Origin: Streptomyces typhae
GTDB taxonomy: Bacteria; Actinomycetota; Actinomycetes; Streptomycetales; Streptomycetaceae
NCBI RefSeq assembly: GCF_009755605.1
Contig: NZ_WPNZ01000025.1
Coordinates: forward strand, 92,263 to 156,262
Direction: 5' to 3'
DNA: 64,000 nt
Position numbers and translations under genes: made by a program. Under the pieces are notes generated by a model that saw nothing but the letters and a program-made list of their open reading frames with translations, was not told the DNA's origin and ran no database searches. Positions 16,927 through 25,042 of the stretch are shown one piece after another. Positions within the stretch are counted from its first letter, which is position 1, and every line of letters begins with the position of its first letter.

Positions 16927-17748
16927 ATGAGATTGTCCCGCTTCACGTCATATGCTTCCTCGCTCCTCCTTGCCGCCGCCTGCACTCTCACCGGAGTGGG
17001 CGCGGCGCACGCGGATTCCCGCGACGAGAGGGCCGCGGCACCCGCCTATGTGGCTCTCGGCGACTCCTACTCCTCCGGTGTCGGCGCCGGCAGCTACGAC
17101 AGCGGCAGCGGCTCCTGCAAACGCAGCACCCGCGCCTACCCGGCCCTGTGGGCCGCCCAGAACGCCCCCGCCAGCTTCAGCTTCACCGCGTGTTCCGGCG
17201 CGCGCACCGGCGACGTCCTCGCGAACCAGCTCGGCCCCCTGAACTCCGGCACCGGCCTGGTGTCCGTCAGCGTCGGCGGCAACGACGCGGGCTTCGCCGA
17301 CGTGATGACGACCTGCGTGCTCCAGTCCGAGTCCGCCTGCGTCAACCGCGTCAACCAGGCGAAGGCGTACGTCGACTCGACCCTGCCCGGCCAGCTCGAC
17401 CGGGTCTACTCGGCCATCGAGAGCAAGGCGCCGTCCGCGCGCGTGGTGGTGCTCGGCTACCCGCGCTTCTACAAGCTGGGAGGCAGCTGCCTCGCCGGCC
17501 TGAGCGAGGGGGAGCGCCGCGCCATCAACGGCGCCGCCGACCACCTCAACACCGCCACCGCCAAGCGCGCCGCCGACCACGGCTTCACCTTCGGCGACGT
17601 CACCTCCACCTTCACCGGACACGAGATCTGCTCCGGCGACTCGTGGCTGCACAGCGTCAACTGGGGCGACATCGGCGAGTCGTACCACCCGACCGCCGCG
17701 GGCCAGTCCGGCGGCTATCTGCCCGTCTTCCGCGGCGCCGCATCCTGA
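16927..17748 (+). CDS. Secreted SGNH/GDSL lipase
   Basis: 273 residues from ATG at 16927, with AAGGGAGG ideally placed. Signal peptide about 1-34 with an A-H-A cleavage region. SGNH blocks: A-L-G-D-S-Y-S-S-G near residue 45 (nucleophile Ser), oxyanion Gly in the S-G-A-R-T-G-D region, block III V-G-G-N-D near 119, and the catalytic His in S-Y-H-P-T near 255. Six cysteines suggest three disulfides, as in Streptomyces extracellular lipases such as the S. coelicolor SCO1725 type. Hydrolyses ester lipids outside the cell. Only seven bases separate it from the convergent kinase gene. Confidence 0.92.
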   Translation: MRLSRFTSYASSLLLAAACTLTGVGAAHADSRDERAAAPAYVALGDSYSSGVGAGSYDSGSGSCKRSTRAYPALWAAQNAPASFSFTACSGARTGDVLANQLGPLNSGTGLVSVSVGGNDAGFADVMTTCVLQSESACVNRVNQAKAYVDSTLPGQLDRVYSAIESKAPSARVVVLGYPRFYKLGGSCLAGLSEGERRAINGAADHLNTATAKRAADHGFTFGDVTSTFTGHEICSGDSWLHSVNWGDIGESYHPTAAGQSGGYLPVFRGAAS

Positions 17749-17755
17749 GGGGGCG

Positions 17756-19489
17756 TCACTGCTCGTAAGGCGACGAGGAGCCCCCGCCGGTCGTGGGCTC
17801 CTCCTCGTCCTCGCAGGTCACGGTGTAGGCGACGGAGTTCGACGTGACGGCCGCCGGGCTCCGGACCTCGACGCGGACACTGCCGCGGTAGGTACCGGGA
17901 TCCGCCCAGGACGGCGCCTCGTCGTGCTGGGCGTCCTTGTTCCTGCCGCCTCCCGCCGGGAACGACAGGGACTTCCACGCCGGATCGCTGGACCCGCCCG
18001 CGGCGACGAGCCAGCGGTACTGCACGGTCGCGGGCACCCGCCCCACGGTGAAACGGGCCGTGAACGACGGCGCCGCCGCGGCCGGGACCGGGCACGGTCC
18101 GGTGTACGAGGTGCGGTGGCCGGTGACGGTGACGTGCACGGACTGGGGGGTGCTGTTGCCGCCGTTCCCGCCGTCGCCGCCGCCGTTCCCGCCGCCGCCG
18201 TCTCCGCCGCCGTTCCCGCCGGTGGCTCCGCCGCCGGTGGCACCGCCGTTCGTGCCGCCGCTGTCGCCGTTGCCGCCGCCGGAGCCGTTCCCGCCGTCGC
18301 CGCCGCCCGAGCCGCCGCCGCTTCCGCCCGAGTCGTTTCCGCCGCTGTCGTTGCCGCCGCTCCCGCCGCCGCTGTCGTTGTTGGTGCCGTTCCTGCCGTC
18401 GCCGCCCGAGTCGTCGTTCATCAGGGCGTACGTGATGCCGCCGATGGCCAGGGCCAGGACGGTGAGGCCGGCGACGATCGCCGCGCGGGCGCGCCGCCGA
18501 CGGGCCTCGGACGTCCCCGGCGCCGCTGTCGTGGTCGTGTCGGGGGAGGGAGCGGTCGGGGCGGCGGAGCGCAGCCCGGCGGGCGGGAGCGGTGGGGTGT
18601 GCTCGGGCTGCCGGTGTGCGGTGACGGTCGGCTGGTAGGCCGGCGACGAGGCCGTGTCCGCCTGCGGCGGGCGGCCCTCGGCCACCAGGCGCAGATCGCG
18701 CTCGGTGTCCGCCGCGAGCGAGCGCTCCGCCGGGTCCTTGCGCAGCAGCCCCTCGATGACCGGGGTCAGCGGCCCCGCGTTCCGCGGCGGCGGCAACTCC
18801 TCGTCGACGACCGCGCGCAGCGTGCTCAGCGGTGTGTTCTGCCGGAACGGCGAGACGCCCTCCACGGCCGCGTACAGGAGCACACCGAGGGACCACAGGT
18901 CGGACTCGGGGCCGGGCCGCCGCCCCATCGCCCGCTCGGGCGCGAGGAACTCGGGCGAGCCGACGACCTCGCCGGTCATGGTGAGGGCCGAACTGCCCTC
19001 CACCATCGCGATCCCGAAGTCCGTGAGCACCACCCGGCCGTCATTGGCCAGGAGTACGTTGCCGGGCTTGACGTCCCGGTGCAGGATCCCCGCGTCGTGC
19101 GCGGCCCGCAGCGCCCCGAGGACCTCCGCGCCCACGTACGCGGCCCGCCGCGGGGACATCGGGCCCTCGGACTCCAGGACGTCCGACAGGGACAGACCGC
19201 GCACCAGCTCCATCACGATCCACGGCCGGTCCTCGTCCAGGGCGACGTCGTACACCGTCACCACATTGCGGTGCGGGATACGGGCGGCCGCCCAGGCCTC
19301 GCGCTCCAGGCGGGCGTAGAGCCGCTCGACCTCGCTCGCCGGGAGCCCGGCGGGCGCGCGCACCTCCTTGACGGCGACCTCGCGGCCGAGGACGTCGTCC
19401 ATGGCACGCCACACGGTGCCCATGCCCCCTTCGCCGAGCGGGGCGAGGAGGCGGTAGCGCCCCGCGATCACTCGTGCTTCGTCGGTCAC
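17756..19489 (-). CDS. Membrane Ser/Thr protein kinase with Gly-rich stalk and extracellular domain
   Basis: 577 residues from GTG at 19489, the start closest to the kinase domain; a GTG at 19522 would add 11 residues. Kinase motifs: G-E-G-G-M-G near 20, V-A-V-K near 40, H-R-D-V-K-P-G-N near 135, D-F-G near 155, and a P-E-F-L-A-P-E activation segment. One membrane helix near 340-360, then about 90 residues almost only Gly, Asn, Ser and Asp, then an extracellular beta-rich domain of about 130 residues with a Cys pair. A PknB-like sensor without PASTA repeats; signal unknown. Confidence 0.9.
   Translation of the reverse strand: MTDEARVIAGRYRLLAPLGEGGMGTVWRAMDDVLGREVAVKEVRAPAGLPASEVERLYARLEREAWAAARIPHRNVVTVYDVALDEDRPWIVMELVRGLSLSDVLESEGPMSPRRAAYVGAEVLGALRAAHDAGILHRDVKPGNVLLANDGRVVLTDFGIAMVEGSSALTMTGEVVGSPEFLAPERAMGRRPGPESDLWSLGVLLYAAVEGVSPFRQNTPLSTLRAVVDEELPPPRNAGPLTPVIEGLLRKDPAERSLAADTERDLRLVAEGRPPQADTASSPAYQPTVTAHRQPEHTPPLPPAGLRSAAPTAPSPDTTTTAAPGTSEARRRRARAAIVAGLTVLALAIGGITYALMNDDSGGDGRNGTNNDSGGGSGGNDSGGNDSGGSGGGSGGGDGGNGSGGGNGDSGGTNGGATGGGATGGNGGGDGGGGNGGGDGGNGGNSTPQSVHVTVTGHRTSYTGPCPVPAAAAPSFTARFTVGRVPATVQYRWLVAAGGSSDPAWKSLSFPAGGGRNKDAQHDEAPSWADPGTYRGSVRVEVRSPAAVTSNSVAYTVTCEDEEEPTTGGGSSSPYEQ
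17775..17803. terminator. Hairpin between convergent lipase and kinase genes
   Basis: GAGGAGCCC (17775-17783) pairs with GGGCTCCTC (17795-17803), loop of 11. It lies in the last codons of the kinase gene and 26 bases past the lipase stop, so it could terminate lipase transcription. No T-run. Confidence 0.5.
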
Positions 19490-19531
19490 GAGGGCCCCCT
19501 TCGCAGCCGTGCGATTCTCCACAAAAGTAGC

Positions 19532-21115
19532 TCAACCGAGTGCGGTTGCGGCCCCCTTGAACACCAATCCGCACCCAAGGGCGAACACGACGCACGCGGA
19601 GCCGAGGGGAGCGAGGCGGCGCGCGAGCCCGGCCAGGCGCCGCCCCCGTGCCCGCCGCGCCGTCAGCCGCCGCCCGGCCGCCGCGGTGACCCGCGAGCCG
19701 AGCCGCACGACGAGGAACCCCGCCGCCGTCAGGGTCAGGGCGAGCCCCGCCCCGTACGCGAGGACGAGGAGCAGCCCGAACCAGGCCTCGCCGAGCGCGG
19801 CGGCGCCGACGAGCACCACCACGGCGGAGGGACTGGGCACCAGACCACCGGCGAAGCCGAGGAAGAGGGTGCCGCGGAGGGTGGGGCGCTCGGGGTGGGT
19901 GTGGGGGTGTCCGTGCCCGTGGGTGTGCCCGCGCCCATGCGTGTGGCCGTGCCCGTGCGTGTGGCCGTGGTCGTGGCTGTGCCCGTGGGGACGGGGGTGG
20001 CCGTGGTCGTGACCATGGGTGTGGGCATGGCCGTGGGTGTGCCCGTGTCCGTGGCCGCCGTGCTTGCGGTGGCGCCAGGCCCTGCGGAGCAGCAGGGCGC
20101 CCGCGCCCGTGACGAGGAGACCGCTGGCGACGCCCAGCCACGCCACGATCGAGGGCGCCGCCGCCGAACCGCCCGCCACGAGCAGCCCCAGGGCGACGAC
20201 CCCCAGGGTGTGCGTCACCGTGACGGACGCCGCGAGCGGCAGGACGTCCCGCAGCGACGCGGTGCCGCGGGCCGCGGCCGTCGCGGCCATCAGGGTCTTG
20301 CCGTGCCCCGGGGCGAGCGCGTGCAGGGCGCCGAGCAACAGCGCGGTGACCAGCGCGACGGCGGCGAACCCCCAGGTCAGGTCGTGCCGGGCCACGAGCC
20401 CTGTGAGCGCGTCGGTGGCCGCGGCGGGCAGCGCGGAGGCGGGCGGTGCCGGCTCCTCGCCGAGGGCGGGGCCGCCCGGCCGCGCGCGCACGGTGGCGGT
20501 GGTGGTGTCCGGCGGGGACGAGGCGCGGTCCTTCGGGTAGCGGGTGAGCTGCCGGGAGGCGGACGTGGTGGGCACGTCGCTGTCGGTGAGGGTCATGCGG
20601 TCGCCGCGGGCGGTGATCTCACGCCACCCCGGAGCCGCCTGCGCCGGAGCCCGATAGGCCAACTCGACGCGCCCCGCCCCCTCCCCGGGGAGCCGGGCGT
20701 CGAAGCGGCACTCCACGCGCACGGTGGGGAGCCCCGCCTGACCGGGCCGCACCTGGGCCCGCGCGGTACCCGGCGTGAGCCGCACGGGCTCCCCGCCGAG
20801 CCGCACCCGCGCGCTGCCGGCCGCCCGGCGGCAGCGCTCGGCCGCCCACGCCTCCTTCCCCTCGCGTCGGATCGCGGGCTTCGCCTGCGTGCCGGGGATC
20901 TCCGCGAGGTCCTCCACGTGGTCGACGCGCAGGCGGCCCGGGGCGAGGGTGAGCGCGTCGTGCTGGTTCACGGTGAAGTTGCCGAGAGGGTGGGCGGCGG
21001 CACCCGCGGCGGGCAGCGCGAGGGCAGCGCCGACACCGAGCAGCACGACGGCCGCAAGCCGCCGCGCCCACCGCCACCGGGCACCCCGCGCGGGTCGGCG
21101 TCGGCGCCCGGTCAT
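19532..21115 (-). CDS. Nickel/cobalt-type transporter (RcnA/NicO family) with extracytoplasmic domain
   Basis: 527 residues. Signal peptide about 1-41 (A-A-A-H-P-L-G-N-F-T-V follows cleavage), then an extracytoplasmic beta-rich domain to about residue 235, then about six helices. The first transport helix pair carries L-L-G-A-L-H-A-L-A-P-G-H-G-K, the metal-binding H-x4-G-H-G-K signature of NicO/RcnA proteins. A cytoplasmic loop of about 50 residues consists mostly of His-Gly, and a second core motif G-L-V-P-S-P-S-A follows it. Metal and direction are not certain; RcnA members export Ni/Co. Overlaps the TPR gene by four bases. Confidence 0.85.
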   Translation of the reverse strand: MTGRRRRPARGARWRWARRLAAVVLLGVGAALALPAAGAAAHPLGNFTVNQHDALTLAPGRLRVDHVEDLAEIPGTQAKPAIRREGKEAWAAERCRRAAGSARVRLGGEPVRLTPGTARAQVRPGQAGLPTVRVECRFDARLPGEGAGRVELAYRAPAQAAPGWREITARGDRMTLTDSDVPTTSASRQLTRYPKDRASSPPDTTTATVRARPGGPALGEEPAPPASALPAAATDALTGLVARHDLTWGFAAVALVTALLLGALHALAPGHGKTLMAATAAARGTASLRDVLPLAASVTVTHTLGVVALGLLVAGGSAAAPSIVAWLGVASGLLVTGAGALLLRRAWRHRKHGGHGHGHTHGHAHTHGHDHGHPRPHGHSHDHGHTHGHGHTHGRGHTHGHGHPHTHPERPTLRGTLFLGFAGGLVPSPSAVVVLVGAAALGEAWFGLLLVLAYGAGLALTLTAAGFLVVRLGSRVTAAAGRRLTARRARGRRLAGLARRLAPLGSACVVFALGCGLVFKGAATALG

Positions 21116-22608
21116 CCCAGCTCCTTCTGAAGCCTGACCGCGTCCCGCGCGCCCACGGGGGAGAAGCCGGGATTGAGGTCGAGGGCGGCCCGCAGCCAGT
21201 GCCGTGCCGCCCGCGTGGAGCCCGCGCGGTGCTCGATCACGGCACGGTGGTAGAAGAACGGCGCCTCACGGAACCCCGTGGCCGTGGCGCGCCGGGCGTA
21301 CCGCAGGGCCTCCTTGTCGCGTCCCGCCCCGTGCAGGGCCCAGGCCAGGGCGTCCGCCGTGTGCACGGTGTGCCGCCGCCCCCACTCGGCGCGGGCCGCG
21401 GCGAGGGCCGTCGTCCGGTCGCCGTGGTCCGCCGCGGCGAGCGCGGTGTCCAGATCGGCGTTCACCCCGTTCGCGCGGGCCAGCTCGGTCCACGCCGTGA
21501 TCAGCGCGTACTGCTCGCGCGACCGCTCCCGGTCCCCGCGCACCTCGTACAGTTCCCCGAGCGTCACCAAATGTCCGGGCAGCGGCTGGCGGGCGACGAC
21601 CACGCGCAGGTCCGCCACGGCGGCGGCGGTCTCGCCCCGCGCGGCGCGCACCCGCCCCCGGGTCTCCAGGGCGGGTACGTACGCGGGCTCGGCCCGCAGC
21701 GCGACGGCGCACCGCCGGGCCGCCTCCACGTAGTGGCCCTGCCGCCAAGCGAGCTGGGCGAGCGCTGTCGCGACGTACGCGATGTCGTCGGGCTCCCGTG
21801 CGGAGCCCAGCGCGCGTTCGAGGGCGGCGCGCGCTCCGGTGACGTCCCCCCGCAGCTCCCGTACGTACGCGTACCGCGTGAAGACCGGGATGCCCGGCCT
21901 GCGCGCGTCCGCGGTGCGGGCCGCCCGCAACGCCCGGTCGTAGGAGCCGAGTTCGACGAGGGCGTCGATACGGGAGGCGAGGGCCCGTTCGTTGTAGGCG
22001 TTCGCGGCGAGGGCACGGTCGGCGTACCGCAGCGCGCCCGTGAAGTCGTGCCGGGCCGCGGCGAGCGCGGCGCGCCCGGCGAGCGCGCCGTCGTACCCCG
22101 GCCGGAGCCGCAGCGCCCGGCCGAGGGCCCGGTCGGCCTCGGCGTAGCGCGTCGGGTCGGCGTGCGTCCGCGCCTGCTCCACGTACGCCGAGCCGAGCGC
22201 GGCCCACGACCTGAAGTCCCGCGGGGACTCCCGCACCCGGTCGCGCAGCACGGTCACCCCCCGGTCGAGGTCGCCCGCGGGCAGCCCGTCCGGCGCCGCC
22301 GGGTACCGGAGCGGCGGGGCGGCCGTCGTCGACGGCCGCCCCTTGTCTCCCGCACCGCCGACGATCACCGCGGTCGCGGTCAGCGTGACCGCGAGGGCGA
22401 CGACGACGCCGAGGCGACGCACGGTCGGCCCGCCGCTCCGTGACCCGCCGCTCTGCGGTCCGCCGCTCCGTGCCCCGCTGCCTTGCGGCCCGCGCGTGGC
22501 GGACCGTTCGGCGCGCTGCCGCCGTCCGCCCGTGACGAGCCGGACGACGTCGCCCGCCCGCGCCGGGGTGGGCGCGGAGGCGTCCGTGTGCCGTCGGCGG
22601 TGCGTCAT
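21112..22608 (-). CDS. TPR-repeat protein, membrane-anchored or secreted
   Basis: 498 residues from ATG at 22608, with GGGGGAG seven bases upstream. A basic N-terminus rich in Arg/Gly/Ser (1-75) leads to one hydrophobic segment near 78-95. From about residue 130 to the end there are about nine degenerate TPR helix pairs (patterns such as A-L-R-L-R-P-G-Y-D-G-A-L-A-G-R-A-A-L-A). No catalytic motif. Probably an extracytoplasmic scaffold. It starts one base after the DUF4331 stop and its own stop overlaps the transporter start (ATGA), so all three genes form one operon. Confidence 0.8.
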   Translation of the reverse strand: MTHRRRHTDASAPTPARAGDVVRLVTGGRRQRAERSATRGPQGSGARSGGPQSGGSRSGGPTVRRLGVVVALAVTLTATAVIVGGAGDKGRPSTTAAPPLRYPAAPDGLPAGDLDRGVTVLRDRVRESPRDFRSWAALGSAYVEQARTHADPTRYAEADRALGRALRLRPGYDGALAGRAALAAARHDFTGALRYADRALAANAYNERALASRIDALVELGSYDRALRAARTADARRPGIPVFTRYAYVRELRGDVTGARAALERALGSAREPDDIAYVATALAQLAWRQGHYVEAARRCAVALRAEPAYVPALETRGRVRAARGETAAAVADLRVVVARQPLPGHLVTLGELYEVRGDRERSREQYALITAWTELARANGVNADLDTALAAADHGDRTTALAAARAEWGRRHTVHTADALAWALHGAGRDKEALRYARRATATGFREAPFFYHRAVIEHRAGSTRAARHWLRAALDLNPGFSPVGARDAVRLQKELG

Positions 22609-22609
22609 G

Positions 22610-24193
22610 TCAGACTCCCCCCGTTCCGGCGGCACGCCCCCGGACGGTCCGGCCGGGACCGCGGGTGCGCCACCAGGCGAAGCCGAGGCCCATGAGCAGC
22701 ACTCCGGCGCCACCGGCCGCGATCGACGCGAGCAGCACGGTGTCGTCGGTGCCGTTCCCGTCGTCCACGGGCGCGGCGCCGCCGTTCAGCATGTTGCGCT
22801 CGCCGGGACCCGACTGGGAACCCGAGCCCTTCTCGGCGACCTGGCCGCGCGAGCCCGACGTGGGCAGGGCCAGGTACGGGAAGGCCTTCCCGAAGGGCCG
22901 GTCGTTGACGTCGACCGCGTCGCCCAGATCGTTCTTCTGGCCGACGAGTTCGCCCTGGACGACCTGGAGCGAGATGTCGACGACGTCGTCGCTCAGCCGC
23001 CGCCCGTTGGGATAGCCCCCGTTGTCGCCGTCCAGGACGCCGAGCCGCTTCGGTGCCGCGGTCGGCTTCGTGGAGGTGTCGAGCCGCAGCTCCTCCGCGG
23101 CCCGCCCGTTCGGCGGCTGGTTGAGGCCCTTCACGCCGGTCAGGAACACCGACACCAGGTCCTTGCGGTCCTCCGCGGGTGCCTTGATCTTGTACTGGTC
23201 CTCGATCAGCTTCGGCAGCTCGGGCTTGTTGACGTACTTCGCGAAGTCCGCGTCGTTCCACGGCGAGGACGCGTTGAACTTGTCCTTGTCCTTGATCGGG
23301 ACGACGAGCTCGTTCACCAGCGGCGACCCGAGCCGGGAGACCTGCGTCCACTTGCCGTCCGCGTTGCGCCGGTCGGTGGTCGACCAGACGCCCACGACGG
23401 GCTGGTCCGCCGACTGCCGCAGCGTGGCCGACGGCACCTGGAGGGCGATGGAGTTGACGTTGTACCCGGCGAGGGTGTCCCGGCCCACCTCCGAGAGGTC
23501 GCCCCCGTACAGCTGGTTGAAGACCCGCAGATCCAGGAAGAACGGGTCGTCGGCCTGGCCGGCGAACGCGGTGTTGCCGCCGGGCAGCTTGCGCACCGCC
23601 TGGTCGCGCAGCTTGGCGTAGTTCGGCATCGACGCCTTGCCGACGTTCGACGGCGCGATCGGGAGGTTGTCGGCGACCTTCGTCGTGGACACCACCCGCT
23701 GCTCCTTCAGCTTGAGCAGGTCGATGTCGTACGTCTGGGTCACATTGAGGTCGGGGTCGTCCAGGCTCGTCACCGGGCCGGTGTTGTAGCGGTAGGTGTT
23801 GCCGTTCCTCGTCCTGGTGTCGAACGTCCAGCGGTAGAGCAGGTCGCCCTGCCCGTCGCCGTCGTTGTCGATGTGGATGTCGTAGCGGCCGTCCTCGGGG
23901 AACGGGTAGAAGGTCGGTCCGCCCGCGGGCTCCTCGAACGGCACCCAGTTCGCGACGAGGGTCGTCGTGTCCGGCCGGTCGGGGCTGACGAAGGCGTACA
24001 CATCGGTGTTGTCGTACTCCGGCTGCCCCGAGATGAGCGGGGCCTCCCGGTGGCTGGAAGCGTGGGCCGCTTCCGGTTCGAGCGTGCTGGTACCGGCGGC
24101 TGCGAGCCCCCCGGCGGCCAGCGCGCCGCACACGAGCCCGGTGAGCGTGCGGATCCTCCGCCGTCCCGCCCGGCTCCTTGCGACTGCTGTCAT
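22610..24193 (-). CDS. Secreted DUF4331 family protein with C-terminal membrane anchor
   Basis: 527 residues from ATG at 24193, with GAGGA about eight bases upstream. Signal peptide about 1-42; the mature part opens S-S-H-R-E-A-P-L-I-S-G-Q-P, the DUF4331 signature, followed by D-N-T-D-V-Y-A-F-V-S-P-D. The body is a beta-rich domain to about 450, then a linker, one membrane helix near 490-510 and a basic tail. The biochemical role of DUF4331 is unknown to me; acidic D-x-D-G-D-G loops suggest metal binding. First gene of an operon with TPR and metal-transporter genes, divergent from a sigma factor. Confidence 0.85.
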   Translation of the reverse strand: MTAVARSRAGRRRIRTLTGLVCGALAAGGLAAAGTSTLEPEAAHASSHREAPLISGQPEYDNTDVYAFVSPDRPDTTTLVANWVPFEEPAGGPTFYPFPEDGRYDIHIDNDGDGQGDLLYRWTFDTRTRNGNTYRYNTGPVTSLDDPDLNVTQTYDIDLLKLKEQRVVSTTKVADNLPIAPSNVGKASMPNYAKLRDQAVRKLPGGNTAFAGQADDPFFLDLRVFNQLYGGDLSEVGRDTLAGYNVNSIALQVPSATLRQSADQPVVGVWSTTDRRNADGKWTQVSRLGSPLVNELVVPIKDKDKFNASSPWNDADFAKYVNKPELPKLIEDQYKIKAPAEDRKDLVSVFLTGVKGLNQPPNGRAAEELRLDTSTKPTAAPKRLGVLDGDNGGYPNGRRLSDDVVDISLQVVQGELVGQKNDLGDAVDVNDRPFGKAFPYLALPTSGSRGQVAEKGSGSQSGPGERNMLNGGAAPVDDGNGTDDTVLLASIAAGGAGVLLMGLGFAWWRTRGPGRTVRGRAAGTGGV

Positions 24194-24257
24194 CGCGTCC
24201 GTCCTCACGGTCGTGGTGCGGCCGCGCGACATCCGCGCGATCCGCCTGACGCACGCC

Positions 24258-24288
24258 ATTCGGTGCCGGGGCGCACCCGGATTGGTGC
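24258..24288 (-). promoter_or_regulatory. Candidate SigK-type ECF promoter of the DUF4331 operon
   Basis: On the minus strand GCACCAATCC (24288-24279) is followed after 15 bases by CCGAAT (24263-24258), about 65 bases ahead of the DUF4331 ATG. From memory, mycobacterial SigK promoters are CCATCC then CCGAAT with about 16 bases between. The same 10-mer lies on the plus strand at 24392-24401 in front of the sigma gene, without an obvious CCGAAT partner, hinting at autoregulation. Confidence 0.5.
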
Positions 24289-24324
24289 GGATCCGCCCGC
24301 GGACCGACGGGGGTACGCACGCAC

Positions 24325-24365
24325 TTCGGCGGTGGTGTACACGCAGTTCGGCGGTGGTGTACACG
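24325..24365 (+). repeat. 22-bp-period direct repeat in the sigma/DUF4331 intergenic region
   Basis: TTCGGCGGTGGTGTACACG occurs at 24325-24343 and again at 24347-24365. The pair sits between the two divergent promoters' 10-mers, so it may be a regulator site or a simple duplication. The rest of the 306-base gap shows no gene. Confidence 0.65.
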
Positions 24366-24499
24366 GACGCGGGGCCCCGCCGTATTGGATTGCACCAATC
24401 CCGTCCGGGGGCTCGCACAGGCCCGCCCCCGCGTCCAGAATTGGCGCCCGTGAGCGGGACCGCGGGGGAGCGGTACCGCCCGGGGGGAAGGGGGACGCT

Positions 24500-25042
24500 G
24501 TGGACGCCGACGATCTGCTGCCACGGGTGGCCCAGGGGGACCAGCAGGCCTTCGAGGAGCTGTACGGACTGGTGTCGGGTCCGGTGTACGGGCTCGTCCA
24601 GCGGGTCCTGCGCGACCGCTCCCAGTCGGAGGAGGTCGCCCAGGAGGTGCTCCTCGAACTCTGGCGCACCGCCGCCCGCTACGACCCGCGGCGCGGCACC
24701 GCCCTCTCCTGGATCCTCACCCTCGCCCACCGCAGGGCCGTCGACCGGGTGCGCAGCGTCCGCGCGGCCGGTGAGCGGGAGCGGCGCGTGGCCCAGCGCG
24801 CCGAGCCGCCCGCGTTCGACCAGGTCGCCGAGGAGGTCGAGGACAGCCTGGAGCGGGAGTGGGTGCGCCGCTGCCTGGAGCGCCTCACCGACCTCCAGCA
24901 CCAGGCCGTGACGCTCGCCTACTACGACGGCTACACCTACCGCGAGGTCGCCCGGCGCCTTTCCGTACCGCTCGGCACCGTCAAGACGCGGATGCGGGAC
25001 GGGCTGCTGCGCCTGCGCGACTGCCTGGGCGCCGTCGCATGA
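24500..25042 (+). CDS. sigK: ECF sigma factor, SigK-like (ECF19 type)
   Basis: 180 residues from GTG at 24500, with AAGGGGG six bases upstream. Sigma region 2 spans about 10-80 (F-E-E-L-Y-G-L-V, then S-E-E-V-A-Q-E-V-L-L-E-L-W-R and W-I-L-T-L-A-H-R-R-A-V-D-R-V-R). Region 4 spans about 120-175 (L-Q-H-Q-A-V-T-L-A-Y-Y-D-G-Y-T-Y-R-E-V-A, G-T-V-K-T-R-M-R-D). These match the SigK group. It directs RNA polymerase to stress promoters when freed from its anti-sigma. The stop overlaps the next gene (ATGA). Confidence 0.88.
   Translation: MDADDLLPRVAQGDQQAFEELYGLVSGPVYGLVQRVLRDRSQSEEVAQEVLLELWRTAARYDPRRGTALSWILTLAHRRAVDRVRSVRAAGERERRVAQRAEPPAFDQVAEEVEDSLEREWVRRCLERLTDLQHQAVTLAYYDGYTYREVARRLSVPLGTVKTRMRDGLLRLRDCLGAVA

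Noticed and set aside
19884..20065. Minisatellite as a separate mobile element
   Set aside because: The CATGG/CGTGG repeats are codons of the His-Gly loop of the transporter and stay in frame.
22610..24901. Longer DUF4331 frame reaching into the sigma gene
   Set aside because: It would be antisense to sigK; the ATG at 24193 starts a proper signal peptide and follows a ribosome site and promoter.
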